Of a stretch of DNA of 64,000 bases, positions 15,809 through 23,953 are shown piece by piece (the first letter of the stretch is position 1; every line of letters starts with the position of its first letter). The stretch covers positions 124,001-188,000 of the forward strand of contig NZ_JADHDV010000004.1 of the NCBI RefSeq assembly GCF_016820515.1, written 5' to 3'. The translations under genes were made by a program, and so were the position numbers. Origin of the DNA: Pseudoxanthomonas beigongshangi. Its GTDB lineage: Bacteria; Pseudomonadota; Gammaproteobacteria; Xanthomonadales; Xanthomonadaceae. A model generated the notes under the pieces. That model ran no database searches. It was not told the DNA's origin and was given only the letters and a program-made list of their open reading frames with translations.

Positions 15809-16828
15809 ATGCCCACGCCCACCGCCCATACCGTCTCCCTCAGCCGCTACCTGATCGAGGAACAGCGCGCCGGCCGCATCGACGCCGAACTGCGCCAGCT
15901 GATCGCGGTGGTCGCGCGGGCCTGCACCAGCATCTCCATCGCGGTCAGCAAGGGCGCGCTGGGCGGGGTGCTGGGCGACGCCGGCACCGGCAACGTCCAG
16001 GGCGAGGCGCAGAAGAAGCTGGACGTGCTGAGCAACGACATCCTGCTGGAGGCCAATGCCTGGGGCGGCCACCTGGCGGCCTGCGCCTCGGAGGAAATGG
16101 AGCACAGCCAGCCGATCCCGGACGCCTATCCGCGCGGCGGCTTCCTGCTGCTGTTCGATCCGCTGGACGGCAGTTCCAACATCGACGTCAACGTCTCGGT
16201 CGGCACCATCTTCTCGGTCCTGCGCAGCCCCGAGGGCGTGAGCCGGCCGGGCGACGAGCATTTCCTCCAGCCGGGACGCCGGCAGGTCGCCGCCGGCTAC
16301 TGCATCTACGGGCCCAGCACGATGCTGGTGCTGACTACCGGCCACGGCACTCACGCCTTCACCCTGGACCGGGAACAGGGCGCGTTCGTCCTGACCCAGC
16401 GCGACATGCGCATCCCGGAGGACACCCGCGAGTTCGCCATCAACGTCTCCAACCAGCGTCACTGGGAGCCGGCGATGCAGGCTTACGTGACCGACCTCCT
16501 GGCCGGCAAGGAAGGCCCGCGCGGCAAGGATTTCAACATGCGCTGGATCGCCAGCATGGTCGCCGACGTGCATCGCATCCTGACCCGCGGCGGCATCTTC
16601 ATCTATCCCTGGGATCGCAAGGAACCCGGCAAGCCGGGCAAGCTGCGCCTGATGTACGAGGCCAATCCGATGGGCATGCTGGTCGAGCAGGCCGGCGGCG
16701 CGGCCAGCACCGGGCGCGAATCCATCCTCGATCTGCAACCCGACCACCTGCACCAGCGAGTGCCGGTGTTCCTGGGCTCGCGCAACGAGGTGGAAGCGGC
16801 CGCGCGGTATCACCTCGGAGCCCGCTGA
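15809..16828 (+). CDS. fbp: Class I fructose-1,6-bisphosphatase
   Basis: This 339-residue enzyme removes the 1-phosphate of fructose 1,6-bisphosphate in gluconeogenesis. The metal and substrate motif [25 protein letters not shown] is near residue 112; the acidic SEEMEH segment and the C-terminal [25 protein letters not shown] are also diagnostic. Its length is normal for class I. The ATG at 15809 gives [15 protein letters not shown], the expected N-terminus. It is divergent from the DUF4010 gene with 85 bases between, which should hold both promoters; no clear consensus was found. Confidence 0.95.
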   Translation: MPTPTAHTVSLSRYLIEEQRAGRIDAELRQLIAVVARACTSISIAVSKGALGGVLGDAGTGNVQGEAQKKLDVLSNDILLEANAWGGHLAACASEEMEHSQPIPDAYPRGGFLLLFDPLDGSSNIDVNVSVGTIFSVLRSPEGVSRPGDEHFLQPGRRQVAAGYCIYGPSTMLVLTTGHGTHAFTLDREQGAFVLTQRDMRIPEDTREFAINVSNQRHWEPAMQAYVTDLLAGKEGPRGKDFNMRWIASMVADVHRILTRGGIFIYPWDRKEPGKPGKLRLMYEANPMGMLVEQAGGAASTGRESILDLQPDHLHQRVPVFLGSRNEVEAAARYHLGAR

Positions 16829-16844
16829 TCCCCGCACCTGACCT

Positions 16845-16915
16845 GTGGGAGCGGCGTCAGTCGCGATACTTTCCGGAGACGGGATTGATACGGTCGCGAC
16901 TCACGTCGCTCCCAC
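16845..16915. repeat. REP pair between fbp and radical SAM gene
   Basis: Left unit GTGGGAGCGGCGTCAGTCGC, right unit the inverse of GTGGGAGCGACGTGAGTCGC, about 31 bases apart. The two arms differ at several positions, so this pair is older or mixed. It sits between two convergent genes. Confidence 0.8.
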
Positions 16916-16930
16916 AAATGCCTTGGCCAT

Positions 16931-18007
16931 TCAGAACAGCTCCCCCTGCGGCGAGGGCGGCCGCGGTGGCACGAACTTGCTCACATCCAGTCCCTGGTGC
17001 CTGCGCCGATCGAAACCCAGTCGCCGATAGGCCAAATCGAAGCGGCGCGCCAACAGCTCCGCATACACCCCGTCGCCGCTGAATCGCTTGCCGAAGCGGG
17101 CGTCGTAATCCTTGCCGCCGCGCAGTTGCTGGATGGTGCTCATCACGTGTTCGGCGCGCTGCGGCAGGTGGGTCTGCAACCAGTCACGGAACAGGGGCGA
17201 CACCTCGTGCGGCAGGCGCAGCAGCACGTAGCCGGCGGAATCGGCGCCCGCATCCCGCGCCGCCTCCAGCACCGCTTCCAGCTCCGCATCGTTCACCCAG
17301 GGGATCACCGGCGCGAACATCACCCCGACCGGAATGCCGGCCTCGCTCAGCCGGCGCACGGCGCGCAGGCGCGAATGCGGCGCCGACGCCCGTGGCTCCA
17401 GCCGCGCGGACAGGTGGTTGTCCAGGGTGGTGATCGAGAAATACACCTGCACCAGGTGTTCGCGCGCCATCGGCGCCAACAGATCCAGATCGCGCTCGAC
17501 CAGCGCATTCTTGGTGATCAGCGAGAACGGATGCCGGGTTTCGGCTAGCACCTCGATGATGCGCCGGGTCAGGCCCAGTTTCCGCTCGGTCGGCTGGTAG
17601 GCGTCGGTATTGATGCCCAGCGCGATCGGGCTGCACCGGTAGCCCGGCTTCGCCAGCTCCTTGCGCAGCAGTTCCGGCGCGTTGGTCTTGGCGAAGATCC
17701 GGGTCTCGAAGTCCAGGCCGGGCGACAGGTCCAGATAGGCGTGGCTCGGCCGGGCAAAGCAGTACGAGCAACCATGCTCGCAGCCCCGGTAGGGATTGAG
17801 CGATTGCTGGAACGGGATGTCCGGCGACTGGTTGCGGCTGATGATGCTGCGTGCGCGCTCCTCGGTCACCCGGGTCGCCGGCGAGGACGCGATCTCGTCC
17901 TCGCGGTCCCGCTCGTGCCAACCGTCGTCCTCGGCCTGCGCCGTGGTCACGGCGAACCGGCCGGGCAGGTGTCCCGTGGAACCGCGGCCTTTGATCATCT
18001 CGCCCAT
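16931..18007 (-). CDS. PA0069-family radical SAM protein
   Basis: A 358-residue radical S-adenosylmethionine protein. The [4Fe-4S] cysteines are in NPYRGCEHGCSYCFARPSH near residue 75 (CxxxCxxC pattern). It resembles the spore-photoproduct-lyase-like PA0069 group: GINTDAYQPTERKLGLTRRIIEVLAETRHPFSLITKNALVERDLDLL and VMFAPVIPWVNDAELE are typical. Non-spore-forming bacteria carry it without a proven substrate; a DNA or RNA repair role has been suggested but not shown. Its 5' end lies 71 bases from the divergent cls gene. Confidence 0.85.
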   Translation of the reverse strand: MGEMIKGRGSTGHLPGRFAVTTAQAEDDGWHERDREDEIASSPATRVTEERARSIISRNQSPDIPFQQSLNPYRGCEHGCSYCFARPSHAYLDLSPGLDFETRIFAKTNAPELLRKELAKPGYRCSPIALGINTDAYQPTERKLGLTRRIIEVLAETRHPFSLITKNALVERDLDLLAPMAREHLVQVYFSITTLDNHLSARLEPRASAPHSRLRAVRRLSEAGIPVGVMFAPVIPWVNDAELEAVLEAARDAGADSAGYVLLRLPHEVSPLFRDWLQTHLPQRAEHVMSTIQQLRGGKDYDARFGKRFSGDGVYAELLARRFDLAYRRLGFDRRRHQGLDVSKFVPPRPPSPQGELF

Positions 18008-18078
18008 CCATGCAGGTTACGCCGCCGGCGTCTCAGCGGCGGCGACACCGCATGGGCAACACCGCATAGAATCTCGCC

Positions 18079-19533
18079 ATGCTGGAAACCCTGCACGCCT
18101 GGTGGGATGCCTTCCTGTCCATCCCGCACCTGAACCGCTGGCTCACCGCCGCCTGGCTGCTCTACCTGATCCCGCTGTGCGGCTGGATCGTGCTGCAGAA
18201 GCGCGAGCCGGTCGCCACCCTCAGCTGGGTGCTGTCGCTGTCGCTGCTGCCCTACATCGGCTACCTGATCTACTTCCTGCTGGGGCCGCAGAAGATCAAG
18301 CGCCAGCAGCTGCGCCGGCACCAGTCACGCACGGGAATGGATACCTACGAGACGTTCTGCCCGGTCGATGAGGGCTGCACCGAACTGGCGATGCTGGCCC
18401 AGACCACCACCGGCCTGCCGCCGTCCACCGCCACCTCGGTGCAGTTGCTGGTGGACGGCTCGGCGACCTACGAAGCCATCCTGGACGCGGTCCGCCAGGC
18501 CACCAACCACATCCATCTGGAGTACTACATCTACAACCCGGATCGCTGCGGCCAGCGCCTGCTGGAAGCGTTGATCGCCAAGGCGCGGGAAGGGGTGAAG
18601 GTGCGGCTGCTGCTGGACGCGGTCGGCTCCTCGCAGGTGGGTCGGCGCTTCCTCCAGCCGCTGCACGAGGCCGGCGGCGAGAGCGCCTGGTTCCACCCGA
18701 CCCGGTTCCGGCCATTCACCCGTCCCTGGGTCAACCTGCGCACCCACCGCAAGATCGTGGTGGTCGACGGCCGCATCGCCTTCACCGGCGGCATCAACAT
18801 CACCGACGAGGAAGACGAATCGCTGCGCCCCGATGCCTACCGGGATCTGCACCTGCGGATGGAAGGCGACGTGGTGCGCAGCGTGCAGCAGGTGTTCGTC
18901 GAGGATTGGGTGTACGCCACCGGCCAGAAGCGCAAGGACTTCCAGGGCACGCGCCTGTGGCATGCGACCGACAACGGCATCGAGGGCGGCATCGCGGCGC
19001 AGACCCTGGTATCGGGACCGGATTCGTCCTGGGAGCCGATCCACCGCACCTACGTGTCCGCCATCCACGAAGCGAAGTCGCGGGTATGGCTGGTGACGCC
19101 CTATTTCGTCCCCGGCGAGGCGGCGCGGATGGCGTTGACCTCGGCGGCGCTGGGCGGACTGGACGTGCGCCTGCTGGTGCCGCGGATGAGCGACTCACGG
19201 CTGGTCACCTACGCCGCGCGTTCCTATTTCGATGAACTGCTGGCCGCCGGCGTGAAGGTCTACGAATACGGGCCGCGCATGATGCACAGCAAGGCGCTGC
19301 TGTGCGACGACAACCTGGCCCTGATCGGCAGCGCCAACTTCGATCACCGCAGCTTCCGGCTGAATTTCGAGATCTCGATGCTGTTCCGCGACCGCGGCCT
19401 GGCCGGCCAGTTGGCGCAGTTGCTGGAGGGTGAATTCGCATCCTCGAGGCCGGTCAGCCCGGAACGTCGGCGGTCATTGTGGCGGCACCGCCTGCCGGAG
19501 GCGCTGGCGCGACTGACCTCCCCGCTGTTGTGA
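18079..19533 (+). CDS. cls: Cardiolipin synthase
   Basis: A 484-residue inner-membrane enzyme that joins two phosphatidylglycerol molecules into cardiolipin. Two N-terminal membrane helices (about residues 15-80) are followed by two phospholipase D motifs: HRKIVVVDGRIAFTGG with H223, K225 and D230, and HSKALLCDDNLALIGSAN with H403, K405 and D410. Both HxKx4D motifs are intact. The layout matches ClsA of E. coli. It stands alone on the plus strand with a short leader. Confidence 0.93.
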   Translation: MLETLHAWWDAFLSIPHLNRWLTAAWLLYLIPLCGWIVLQKREPVATLSWVLSLSLLPYIGYLIYFLLGPQKIKRQQLRRHQSRTGMDTYETFCPVDEGCTELAMLAQTTTGLPPSTATSVQLLVDGSATYEAILDAVRQATNHIHLEYYIYNPDRCGQRLLEALIAKAREGVKVRLLLDAVGSSQVGRRFLQPLHEAGGESAWFHPTRFRPFTRPWVNLRTHRKIVVVDGRIAFTGGINITDEEDESLRPDAYRDLHLRMEGDVVRSVQQVFVEDWVYATGQKRKDFQGTRLWHATDNGIEGGIAAQTLVSGPDSSWEPIHRTYVSAIHEAKSRVWLVTPYFVPGEAARMALTSAALGGLDVRLLVPRMSDSRLVTYAARSYFDELLAAGVKVYEYGPRMMHSKALLCDDNLALIGSANFDHRSFRLNFEISMLFRDRGLAGQLAQLLEGEFASSRPVSPERRRSLWRHRLPEALARLTSPLL

Positions 19534-19596
19534 TCCGCAACGCTTCACGCCATCGCCGGGCGTTGTAAACTCCCGCCATCCAGGGGAGGGACGGTC

Positions 19597-19860
19597 ATGC
19601 ACTGGCTCTATCTATTGTTCGCCGCCGGCGCGCTGGTGCTGTCCATGCGCACCACGTCCACCGCATTGATGGTGGTCGGCCTGATCGCGTCGCTGGGCCT
19701 GTTCGTCGCATGGATCGTCGGCTGGTACGCCGCACGGATGGGCGACAGCCAGCGCGACGAATCGCACATGATCGACCCCACCGAACTGCGTCGCCTGCGC
19801 GAATTGGCCGAGGCGCGCAAGCAGGGCACGGTGCCGCCGCCAGGACCACCACCGCTGTGA
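19597..19860 (+). CDS. Small inner-membrane protein of unknown function
   Basis: An 87-residue protein with two hydrophobic helices (about residues 4-20 and 24-45) and a charged C-terminal tail ending in PPPGPPPL. I do not recognise a named family. A GGGGAGGGACGGTC ribosome-binding region precedes the ATG. It lies 31 bases before pdxJ on the same strand and is probably transcribed with it. Composition is normal for the region. Confidence 0.7.
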   Translation: MHWLYLLFAAGALVLSMRTTSTALMVVGLIASLGLFVAWIVGWYAARMGDSQRDESHMIDPTELRRLRELAEARKQGTVPPPGPPPL

Positions 19861-19891
19861 GAGGCGAACCTTGTTCCGCAGGGAAGCCGGC

Positions 19892-20665
19892 ATGAGCCTC
19901 CTGAGCGTCAACGTCAACAAGATCGCGGTGCTGCGCAATTCGCGCGGCGGCAGCGAGCCGGATGTCGTGCGCGCCGCCCGCGCCTGCCTGTATGCCGGCG
20001 CGCATGGCATCACCGTGCATCCGCGGCCCGACCAGCGCCACATCCGCGCCGATGATGTCCACGGACTGGCCGAGCTGACCCGCGAAAGCCAGGTGGAGCT
20101 CAACCTGGAAGGCAACCCGTTCGCGCCGCCGCGCGAGGGCTATCCGGGTTTCCTGGCCCTGTGCGAACAGGCGCGTCCGGCCCAGGCGACCCTGGTTCCC
20201 GACAGCGACGGCCAGATCACTTCCGACCACGGTTTCGATTTCGATCGTGACGGCGAGCGCCTGCGGCCGCTCGTCGCCGAGCTGAAATCCTACGGCTGCC
20301 GCGTGAGCGTGTTCGTCGACGCCGGTTGTTCTTCCCTGGAAAAGGCGGCCGCCATCGGCGCCGACCGCATCGAGATCTATACCGGACCGTTCGCCGAGGC
20401 GATGGCCGCCGGCGACGCGGAGGCGGAACTGGCGCACTGCATCCAGACGGCGCGCCTGGCGCGCTCGCTGGGCATGGGAGTCAATGCCGGCCACGATCTC
20501 AGCCAGGCCAACCTGCAGGAATTCCTGGAAGCCGTGCCCGGCGTCCTCGAAGTCTCCATCGGCCACGCCCTGATCGGCGAGGCGCTGTACGCGGGCCTGC
20601 ACCGCACGGTGCAGAACTACCTAGCCATCCTCGAATCGGTACGCGCGGCACAGGCGAAGCACTGA
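19892..20665 (+). CDS. pdxJ: Pyridoxine 5'-phosphate synthase
   Basis: A 257-residue TIM-barrel enzyme making pyridoxine 5'-phosphate from 3-amino-2-oxopropyl phosphate and deoxyxylulose phosphate, the last step of the DXP-dependent vitamin B6 pathway. Key motifs are [44 protein letters not shown], the glutamate in [11 protein letters not shown], and [13 protein letters not shown] with [12 protein letters not shown] at the phosphate site. The ATG at 19892 follows AGGGAAG; a TTG seven codons upstream is less likely. It is convergent with the exbD-like gene, as in Xanthomonas where pdxJ borders the tonB locus. Confidence 0.95.
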   Translation: MSLLSVNVNKIAVLRNSRGGSEPDVVRAARACLYAGAHGITVHPRPDQRHIRADDVHGLAELTRESQVELNLEGNPFAPPREGYPGFLALCEQARPAQATLVPDSDGQITSDHGFDFDRDGERLRPLVAELKSYGCRVSVFVDAGCSSLEKAAAIGADRIEIYTGPFAEAMAAGDAEAELAHCIQTARLARSLGMGVNAGHDLSQANLQEFLEAVPGVLEVSIGHALIGEALYAGLHRTVQNYLAILESVRAAQAKH

Positions 20666-20701
20666 GGTTCGCCTGGCCGTTTCACGGCAACCGCCCGCGA
20701 A

Positions 20702-21103
20702 TCAGCGCTCCCCGCGCCAGGACACCTGCTCGATCCCGCTGGCACGGACTTCGGCCAGGGCGGTAACCACTTGCTGATAGTCCGCATCGGGCGAAGCGCT
20801 CAAGGTCAGCACCGTCTTCGGGTCGCTGCGCAGCGCATCGTCCAGGCGCACGCGCAGATCCCGCGCCGAAAGCGGACGATCGTCCAGCCGCAACGTGCCA
20901 TCGGCGGCGACATCCAGACTGAGGATGCTGGGTTTGTCGGGCGAGGGCGTATCCCTACCCTGTGGCAGGGACAGGTCCAGTGGCCGCGAGAGCAGCGGAG
21001 CCGTCACCATGAAGATGATCAGCAGGACCAGCATGACATCGACCAACGGGGTGACATTCATCTCCGCCAGGGCGGAGGGACGTGCGGTTGCGGAGAAAGC
21101 CAT
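20702..21103 (-). CDS. ExbD/TolR-family protein (third copy, separate from tonB operon)
   Basis: A 133-residue ExbD-type protein. Residues about 15-38 form the single membrane helix, including [22 protein letters not shown], with the proton-carrying aspartate in PLVDVML. The periplasmic domain (TLRLDDRPLSARDLRVRLDDAL and ALAEVRASGIEQVSW) is the usual ExbD/TolR fold. It is shorter and more diverged than the two exbD genes upstream and is cut off from them by a terminator and a REP pair. It could serve the same ExbB motor or act as a spare subunit. Confidence 0.88.
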   Translation of the reverse strand: MAFSATARPSALAEMNVTPLVDVMLVLLIIFMVTAPLLSRPLDLSLPQGRDTPSPDKPSILSLDVAADGTLRLDDRPLSARDLRVRLDDALRSDPKTVLTLSASPDADYQQVVTALAEVRASGIEQVSWRGER

Positions 21104-21180
21104 GGCGTACTCCTTTCGCGTCGGGTCGACTCCACGCTACGCCTGCCTGTTGCCTCCTGGCAAGAGGGTGGGAAAGCGCC

Positions 21181-21297
21181 GTGGAGCGACGTCAGTCGCG
21201 ACCGGGAAGCTTGGTTGGTTGTGGAGCCAACCCCATGCGGGCGAAAGGACGCCGTGAGCAGATGCTGGATTCCGGTCGCGACTGACGTCGCTCCTAC
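21181..21297. repeat. REP pair between exbD genes
   Basis: Left unit GTGGAGCGACGTCAGTCGCGACC, which lacks one G compared with the other copies, and right unit the inverse of GTAGGAGCGACGTCAGTCGC. The spacer is about 70 bases. With the terminator at 21325 it fills the gap between the main exbD genes and the third copy. Confidence 0.8.
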
Positions 21298-21324
21298 AAG
21301 GACTAGCTTCCGCGGAGAACGGCC

Positions 21325-21352
21325 AAAAAAAACGCCGCCCGAAGGCGGCGTT
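21325..21352 (-). terminator. Rho-independent terminator of the tonB-exb operon
   Basis: Read on the minus strand, AACGCCGCC pairs with GGCGGCGTT across a TTCG loop and is followed by eight T. It lies 24 bases after the stop of the last operon exbD, and it separates that operon from the third exbD gene. Confidence 0.9.
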
Positions 21353-21375
21353 CAACAGGTTTGCGTCTATGCGTA

Positions 21376-21786
21376 CTACTGCACGAAACCGATTTTCTGC
21401 ATCTGAGCGTTCTTGGCCGCGGCCAGTACTTTCGCCATCACGTCGTACTGGGCGTCCGGGTTCGCGTCGATGCGCAGTTCCGGCTGGTTGGTCGGATCAC
21501 GCTGGATCTCCTGCTCCATGCGCTGCTGCAGATCGCGCACGTTGACAGGCGAGTTGTTCCAGTAAACCGAGCCACCCGCATCGATGCGCAGATCGATCGG
21601 CGGCGGCGGTTCCTTCAACTGCGGCGGCGGGTTGATCACGCGCTGCGGCAGGGCCACGTCGATCGGGTAGGTCATGATCGGCGCGGTCACGATGAAGATG
21701 ATCAACAGCACCAGCATCACGTCCACGAGGGGCGTGACGTTGATGTCGGCCATGGGGCCCTTGCTTCCACCACTACTGAATGCCAT
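21376..21786 (-). CDS. exbD2: Biopolymer transport protein ExbD (second of operon)
   Basis: A 136-residue ExbD. The N-terminal [36 protein letters not shown] region has the membrane helix with its essential aspartate. The periplasmic part contains [27 protein letters not shown] and ends MQKIGFVQ. It lies three bases after the first exbD, with which it shares an almost identical N-terminus. In Xanthomonas campestris a second ExbD of this kind is not needed for iron uptake but affects pathogenicity; whether that holds here is unknown. Terminated by the hairpin at 21325-21352. Confidence 0.93.
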   Translation of the reverse strand: MAFSSGGSKGPMADINVTPLVDVMLVLLIIFIVTAPIMTYPIDVALPQRVINPPPQLKEPPPPIDLRIDAGGSVYWNNSPVNVRDLQQRMEQEIQRDPTNQPELRIDANPDAQYDVMAKVLAAAKNAQMQKIGFVQ

Positions 21787-21789
21787 GGC

Positions 21790-22218
21790 TTACTGACCCT
21801 TCTCTTTGGTGGCAACGTAGCCGATGTCCAGCATGCCCTGGCCCTGCGCGATCTTCGTCACCTCGGTGATCGTGCGCATCTTGGTGGTGCGATCACCACG
21901 CAGATTGAGCTTGGGCTGCGGCTGCAGCTGCGCCGTACTGGACAGACGCGACTCAAGGATTTCCTTGCCGATCTTCTCGTCGTTCCAATACAGCGAACCG
22001 TCTTCCTTCACCGAGATGGTGATCGGCGGAACCGGCGGAGCCTTCTTGTCCTCTTCGTTCTGCACGAGGTTGGCCTCGGGCAGTTCGATCTTCACCTTAT
22101 GCGACATCAGCGGCGCGGTGATGATGAAGATGATCAGCAGCACCAACATCACGTCCACGAGGGGCGTGACGTTGATCTCGGCCATCGGGCCACTGCTATT
22201 ACCACTACTGAAAGCCAT
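21790..22218 (-). CDS. exbD1: Biopolymer transport protein ExbD (first of operon)
   Basis: A 142-residue subunit of the proton-driven ExbB-ExbD motor that energises TonB. The helix with [25 protein letters not shown] carries the aspartate needed for proton flow. The periplasmic domain includes LPEANLVQNEEDKKAPPVPPITISVKEDGSLYWND. It lies 54 bases downstream of exbB and three bases upstream of exbD2. Length is normal for the family. Confidence 0.93.
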   Translation of the reverse strand: MAFSSGNSSGPMAEINVTPLVDVMLVLLIIFIITAPLMSHKVKIELPEANLVQNEEDKKAPPVPPITISVKEDGSLYWNDEKIGKEILESRLSSTAQLQPQPKLNLRGDRTTKMRTITEVTKIAQGQGMLDIGYVATKEKGQ

Positions 22219-22272
22219 TTTCGGGCTCCGTCAATGCTAGTCGATGTGCGTGGGACTGCTGTTGCCTGCGGC

Positions 22273-23034
22273 TTAGCGGACGCGCGAGCCGGTGGCGAAG
22301 AAGTCGTGCAGATCGTGGGCGAACGTATCGAACTTGGAGATGGTCGAGCTGTTCGTCTTGCTGAAGAAGTTGTAGGCGAACACGGCCGGGATGGCGACGA
22401 ACAGACCGATGGCGGTCATGATCAGCGCTTCACCCACCGGGCCGGCAACGGCGTCGATCGAAGCCTGGCCGGTGGCGCCGATGCGGATCAGGGCGCCGTA
22501 GATGCCCCACACCGTACCCAGCAGACCCACGAACGGGGCGGTCGCACCGACGGTGGCGAGCAGGGTCATGCCGCTCTGGAGCTTGGCGCTTTCGCGGGTG
22601 ACGGCCTGGCGCAGGGCGCGGTCGACGAACTCGGAACGGCTCAGGGCTTCACCCAGACCGGCGCTGGAACCTTCGGCGCGCTGGTGGTGGGCGGCGGCCT
22701 GGGCGGCGTCCAGGGCGATCTTGGAGAACGGCTCGTTCTTCGGCTGTTCTTCCATCAGGCGGATGGCGTCCTGCGCGTTCGGGGTTTCCCAGAAGGTGCT
22801 GACGACGCGGTCGGCCTGGCCCTTCAGGCGCACGCTCTTGAGCGAGTTGATGACGGTCCAGTACCAGGACATGGCCGACATCGCGACCAGGATGAGCAGC
22901 ACTGCCCAGGAGACGGCGTACTCGCCGGGCTTTTGCACCATTTCGGTGATCAGGTGCTCGAAGCCCATGTTGGTGAGGGCACTCGCGGCGTTGTTGCCCC
23001 CGGCTGCGGCGGCGATGATGGTTTCCTGCAGCAT
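22273..23034 (-). CDS. exbB: MotA/TolQ/ExbB proton channel protein
   Basis: A 253-residue inner-membrane protein with three transmembrane helices: about residues 40-62 (AVLLILVAMSAMSWYW), 160-182 (LLATVGATAPFVGLLGTVWGIYGAL) and 205-225 (ALIMTAIGLFVAIPAVFAYNFF). The TVGATAPFVGLLGTVWGI and GPVGEALIMTAIGLFVAIPAV blocks are the family's signatures. With ExbD it uses the proton gradient to drive TonB. Located between tonB and exbD1, with about 80 bases between tonB and exbB. Confidence 0.95.
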   Translation of the reverse strand: MLQETIIAAAAGGNNAASALTNMGFEHLITEMVQKPGEYAVSWAVLLILVAMSAMSWYWTVINSLKSVRLKGQADRVVSTFWETPNAQDAIRLMEEQPKNEPFSKIALDAAQAAAHHQRAEGSSAGLGEALSRSEFVDRALRQAVTRESAKLQSGMTLLATVGATAPFVGLLGTVWGIYGALIRIGATGQASIDAVAGPVGEALIMTAIGLFVAIPAVFAYNFFSKTNSSTISKFDTFAHDLHDFFATGSRVR

Positions 23035-23116
23035 GACGCTTACCTTTATTTAAGAGTGTTGATTGAGGGTGTTGCGGGTGACGAAACGGATGGAGTAACT
23101 CGCGAGGGGCGGCCGA

Positions 23117-23791
23117 TCAGCCGCCCATCTTGAAGTCGACCGGGACGCGGACGCGGCCGGCGGCCTTCTGGCCGTTGACGACGGACGGATTGAAGCGCCA
23201 CTTGCGGGCGGCTTCCATCGCCGCGCGGTCCAGGTCGCGGTTGCGGCTGGACTTCTCGACGGAGACGTTGGTGACGTTGCCACTGGCGTCCACGTCGATG
23301 ATCAGGATGACCGTGCCTTCGATACCGGCGCGGGCGGCCGACGGTGGGTAGCGCGGCGGGTTCATGTTCTTGGACGAGATGTCCACGCTGGCGCCGATGT
23401 CGGCGACCGGAGCCGGCGGCGCCGGGGGAGCCGGCGGCTGGTAGACGTCGGTCGGACGCGGCTCGGACACTTCGACCGGCGGCGCTTCCGGCGGCGGCGG
23501 CAGCGGAGTCTGCTTCGGCGGCGCCAGGTTCTTGACCGGCGGCGGCGGCGTGTCCTGCTTGGGCGGCGGCGGCGGCGGCGGCGGCGGGGGAGGCGGTGCG
23601 TCAACGATCACCACGGAGGTACGTTGCGTTTCTTCCTTTTCCGCCGGCGGAGCCACAGCCGGAATGAGGAGCAGCAGCAGCGCGGCCGCGTGCAACGCGA
23701 TCACGAAGGCAATGCCGATGATCCGGGGCCAGTTGAGGCTCTTGTCCTCTTCCTCTTCCCGATACCTATTGATGACCAGTTGTTCAGCCAT
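23117..23791 (-). CDS. tonB: Energy transducer TonB
   Basis: A 224-residue TonB. An N-terminal cytoplasmic stretch and membrane anchor (IIGIAFVIALHAAALLLLLIPAV, with the SxxxH-like histidine) precede a long proline-rich periplasmic arm, and the C-terminal domain PPRYPPSAARAGIEGTVILIIDVDASGNVTNVSVEKSS to ARKWRFNPSVVNGQK binds the TonB boxes of receptors. A run of 12 prolines is encoded by a GGC repeat tract. It leads the tonB-exbB-exbD1-exbD2 group and would serve the receptor at 7880. Confidence 0.95.
   Translation of the reverse strand: MAEQLVINRYREEEEDKSLNWPRIIGIAFVIALHAAALLLLLIPAVAPPAEKEETQRTSVVIVDAPPPPPPPPPPPPKQDTPPPPVKNLAPPKQTPLPPPPEAPPVEVSEPRPTDVYQPPAPPAPPAPVADIGASVDISSKNMNPPRYPPSAARAGIEGTVILIIDVDASGNVTNVSVEKSSRNRDLDRAAMEAARKWRFNPSVVNGQKAAGRVRVPVDFKMGG
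23562..23585. repeat. GGC trinucleotide tract inside tonB
   Basis: Eight exact GGC units (plus-strand reading) encode part of a 12-proline run. Because the unit is a codon, slippage would lengthen or shorten the TonB arm without shifting the frame. Confidence 0.8.
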
Positions 23792-23953
23792 GCGCCAATG
23801 AACTCAAGGTTGGTGCGGGACGCCGCAACGTCCGCGTCGTATTGGTTTCCCCCACCTGACTTTTGGCAGGGGGAACTCTCAGCTTATACCATTCCGTGGT
23901 GCCAAAACCATCGTTTTTTCGATGTTTCTGGCCGTCGGTTTATTGGTTTCCCG
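23792..23953. promoter_or_regulatory. tonB upstream region
   Basis: This 162-base gap should hold the tonB promoter and the end of the TPR transcript. It has an imperfect stem of CCCCC and GGGGG arms near 23849-23875, a small CATCG/CGATG hairpin near 23908, and a 12-base direct repeat TATTGGTTTCCC at 23840 and 23941. No clear Fur box or standard promoter was recognised. Confidence 0.35.

Noticed and set aside
13241-16837. A 1198-codon open frame on the minus strand
   Set aside because: It runs antisense through the kinase, response regulator and fbp genes, and shifts in and out of the real DUF4010 region. It is an artefact of high G+C content.
21104-21375. Possible small gene between the third exbD and the operon exbD genes
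   Set aside because: The frames there are made of the REP pair and the terminator.
23840-23952. 12-base direct repeat TATTGGTTTCCC as attachment sites
   Set aside because: The 101-base segment between the copies holds no integrase or mobile gene; it is more likely a regulatory or chance repeat.
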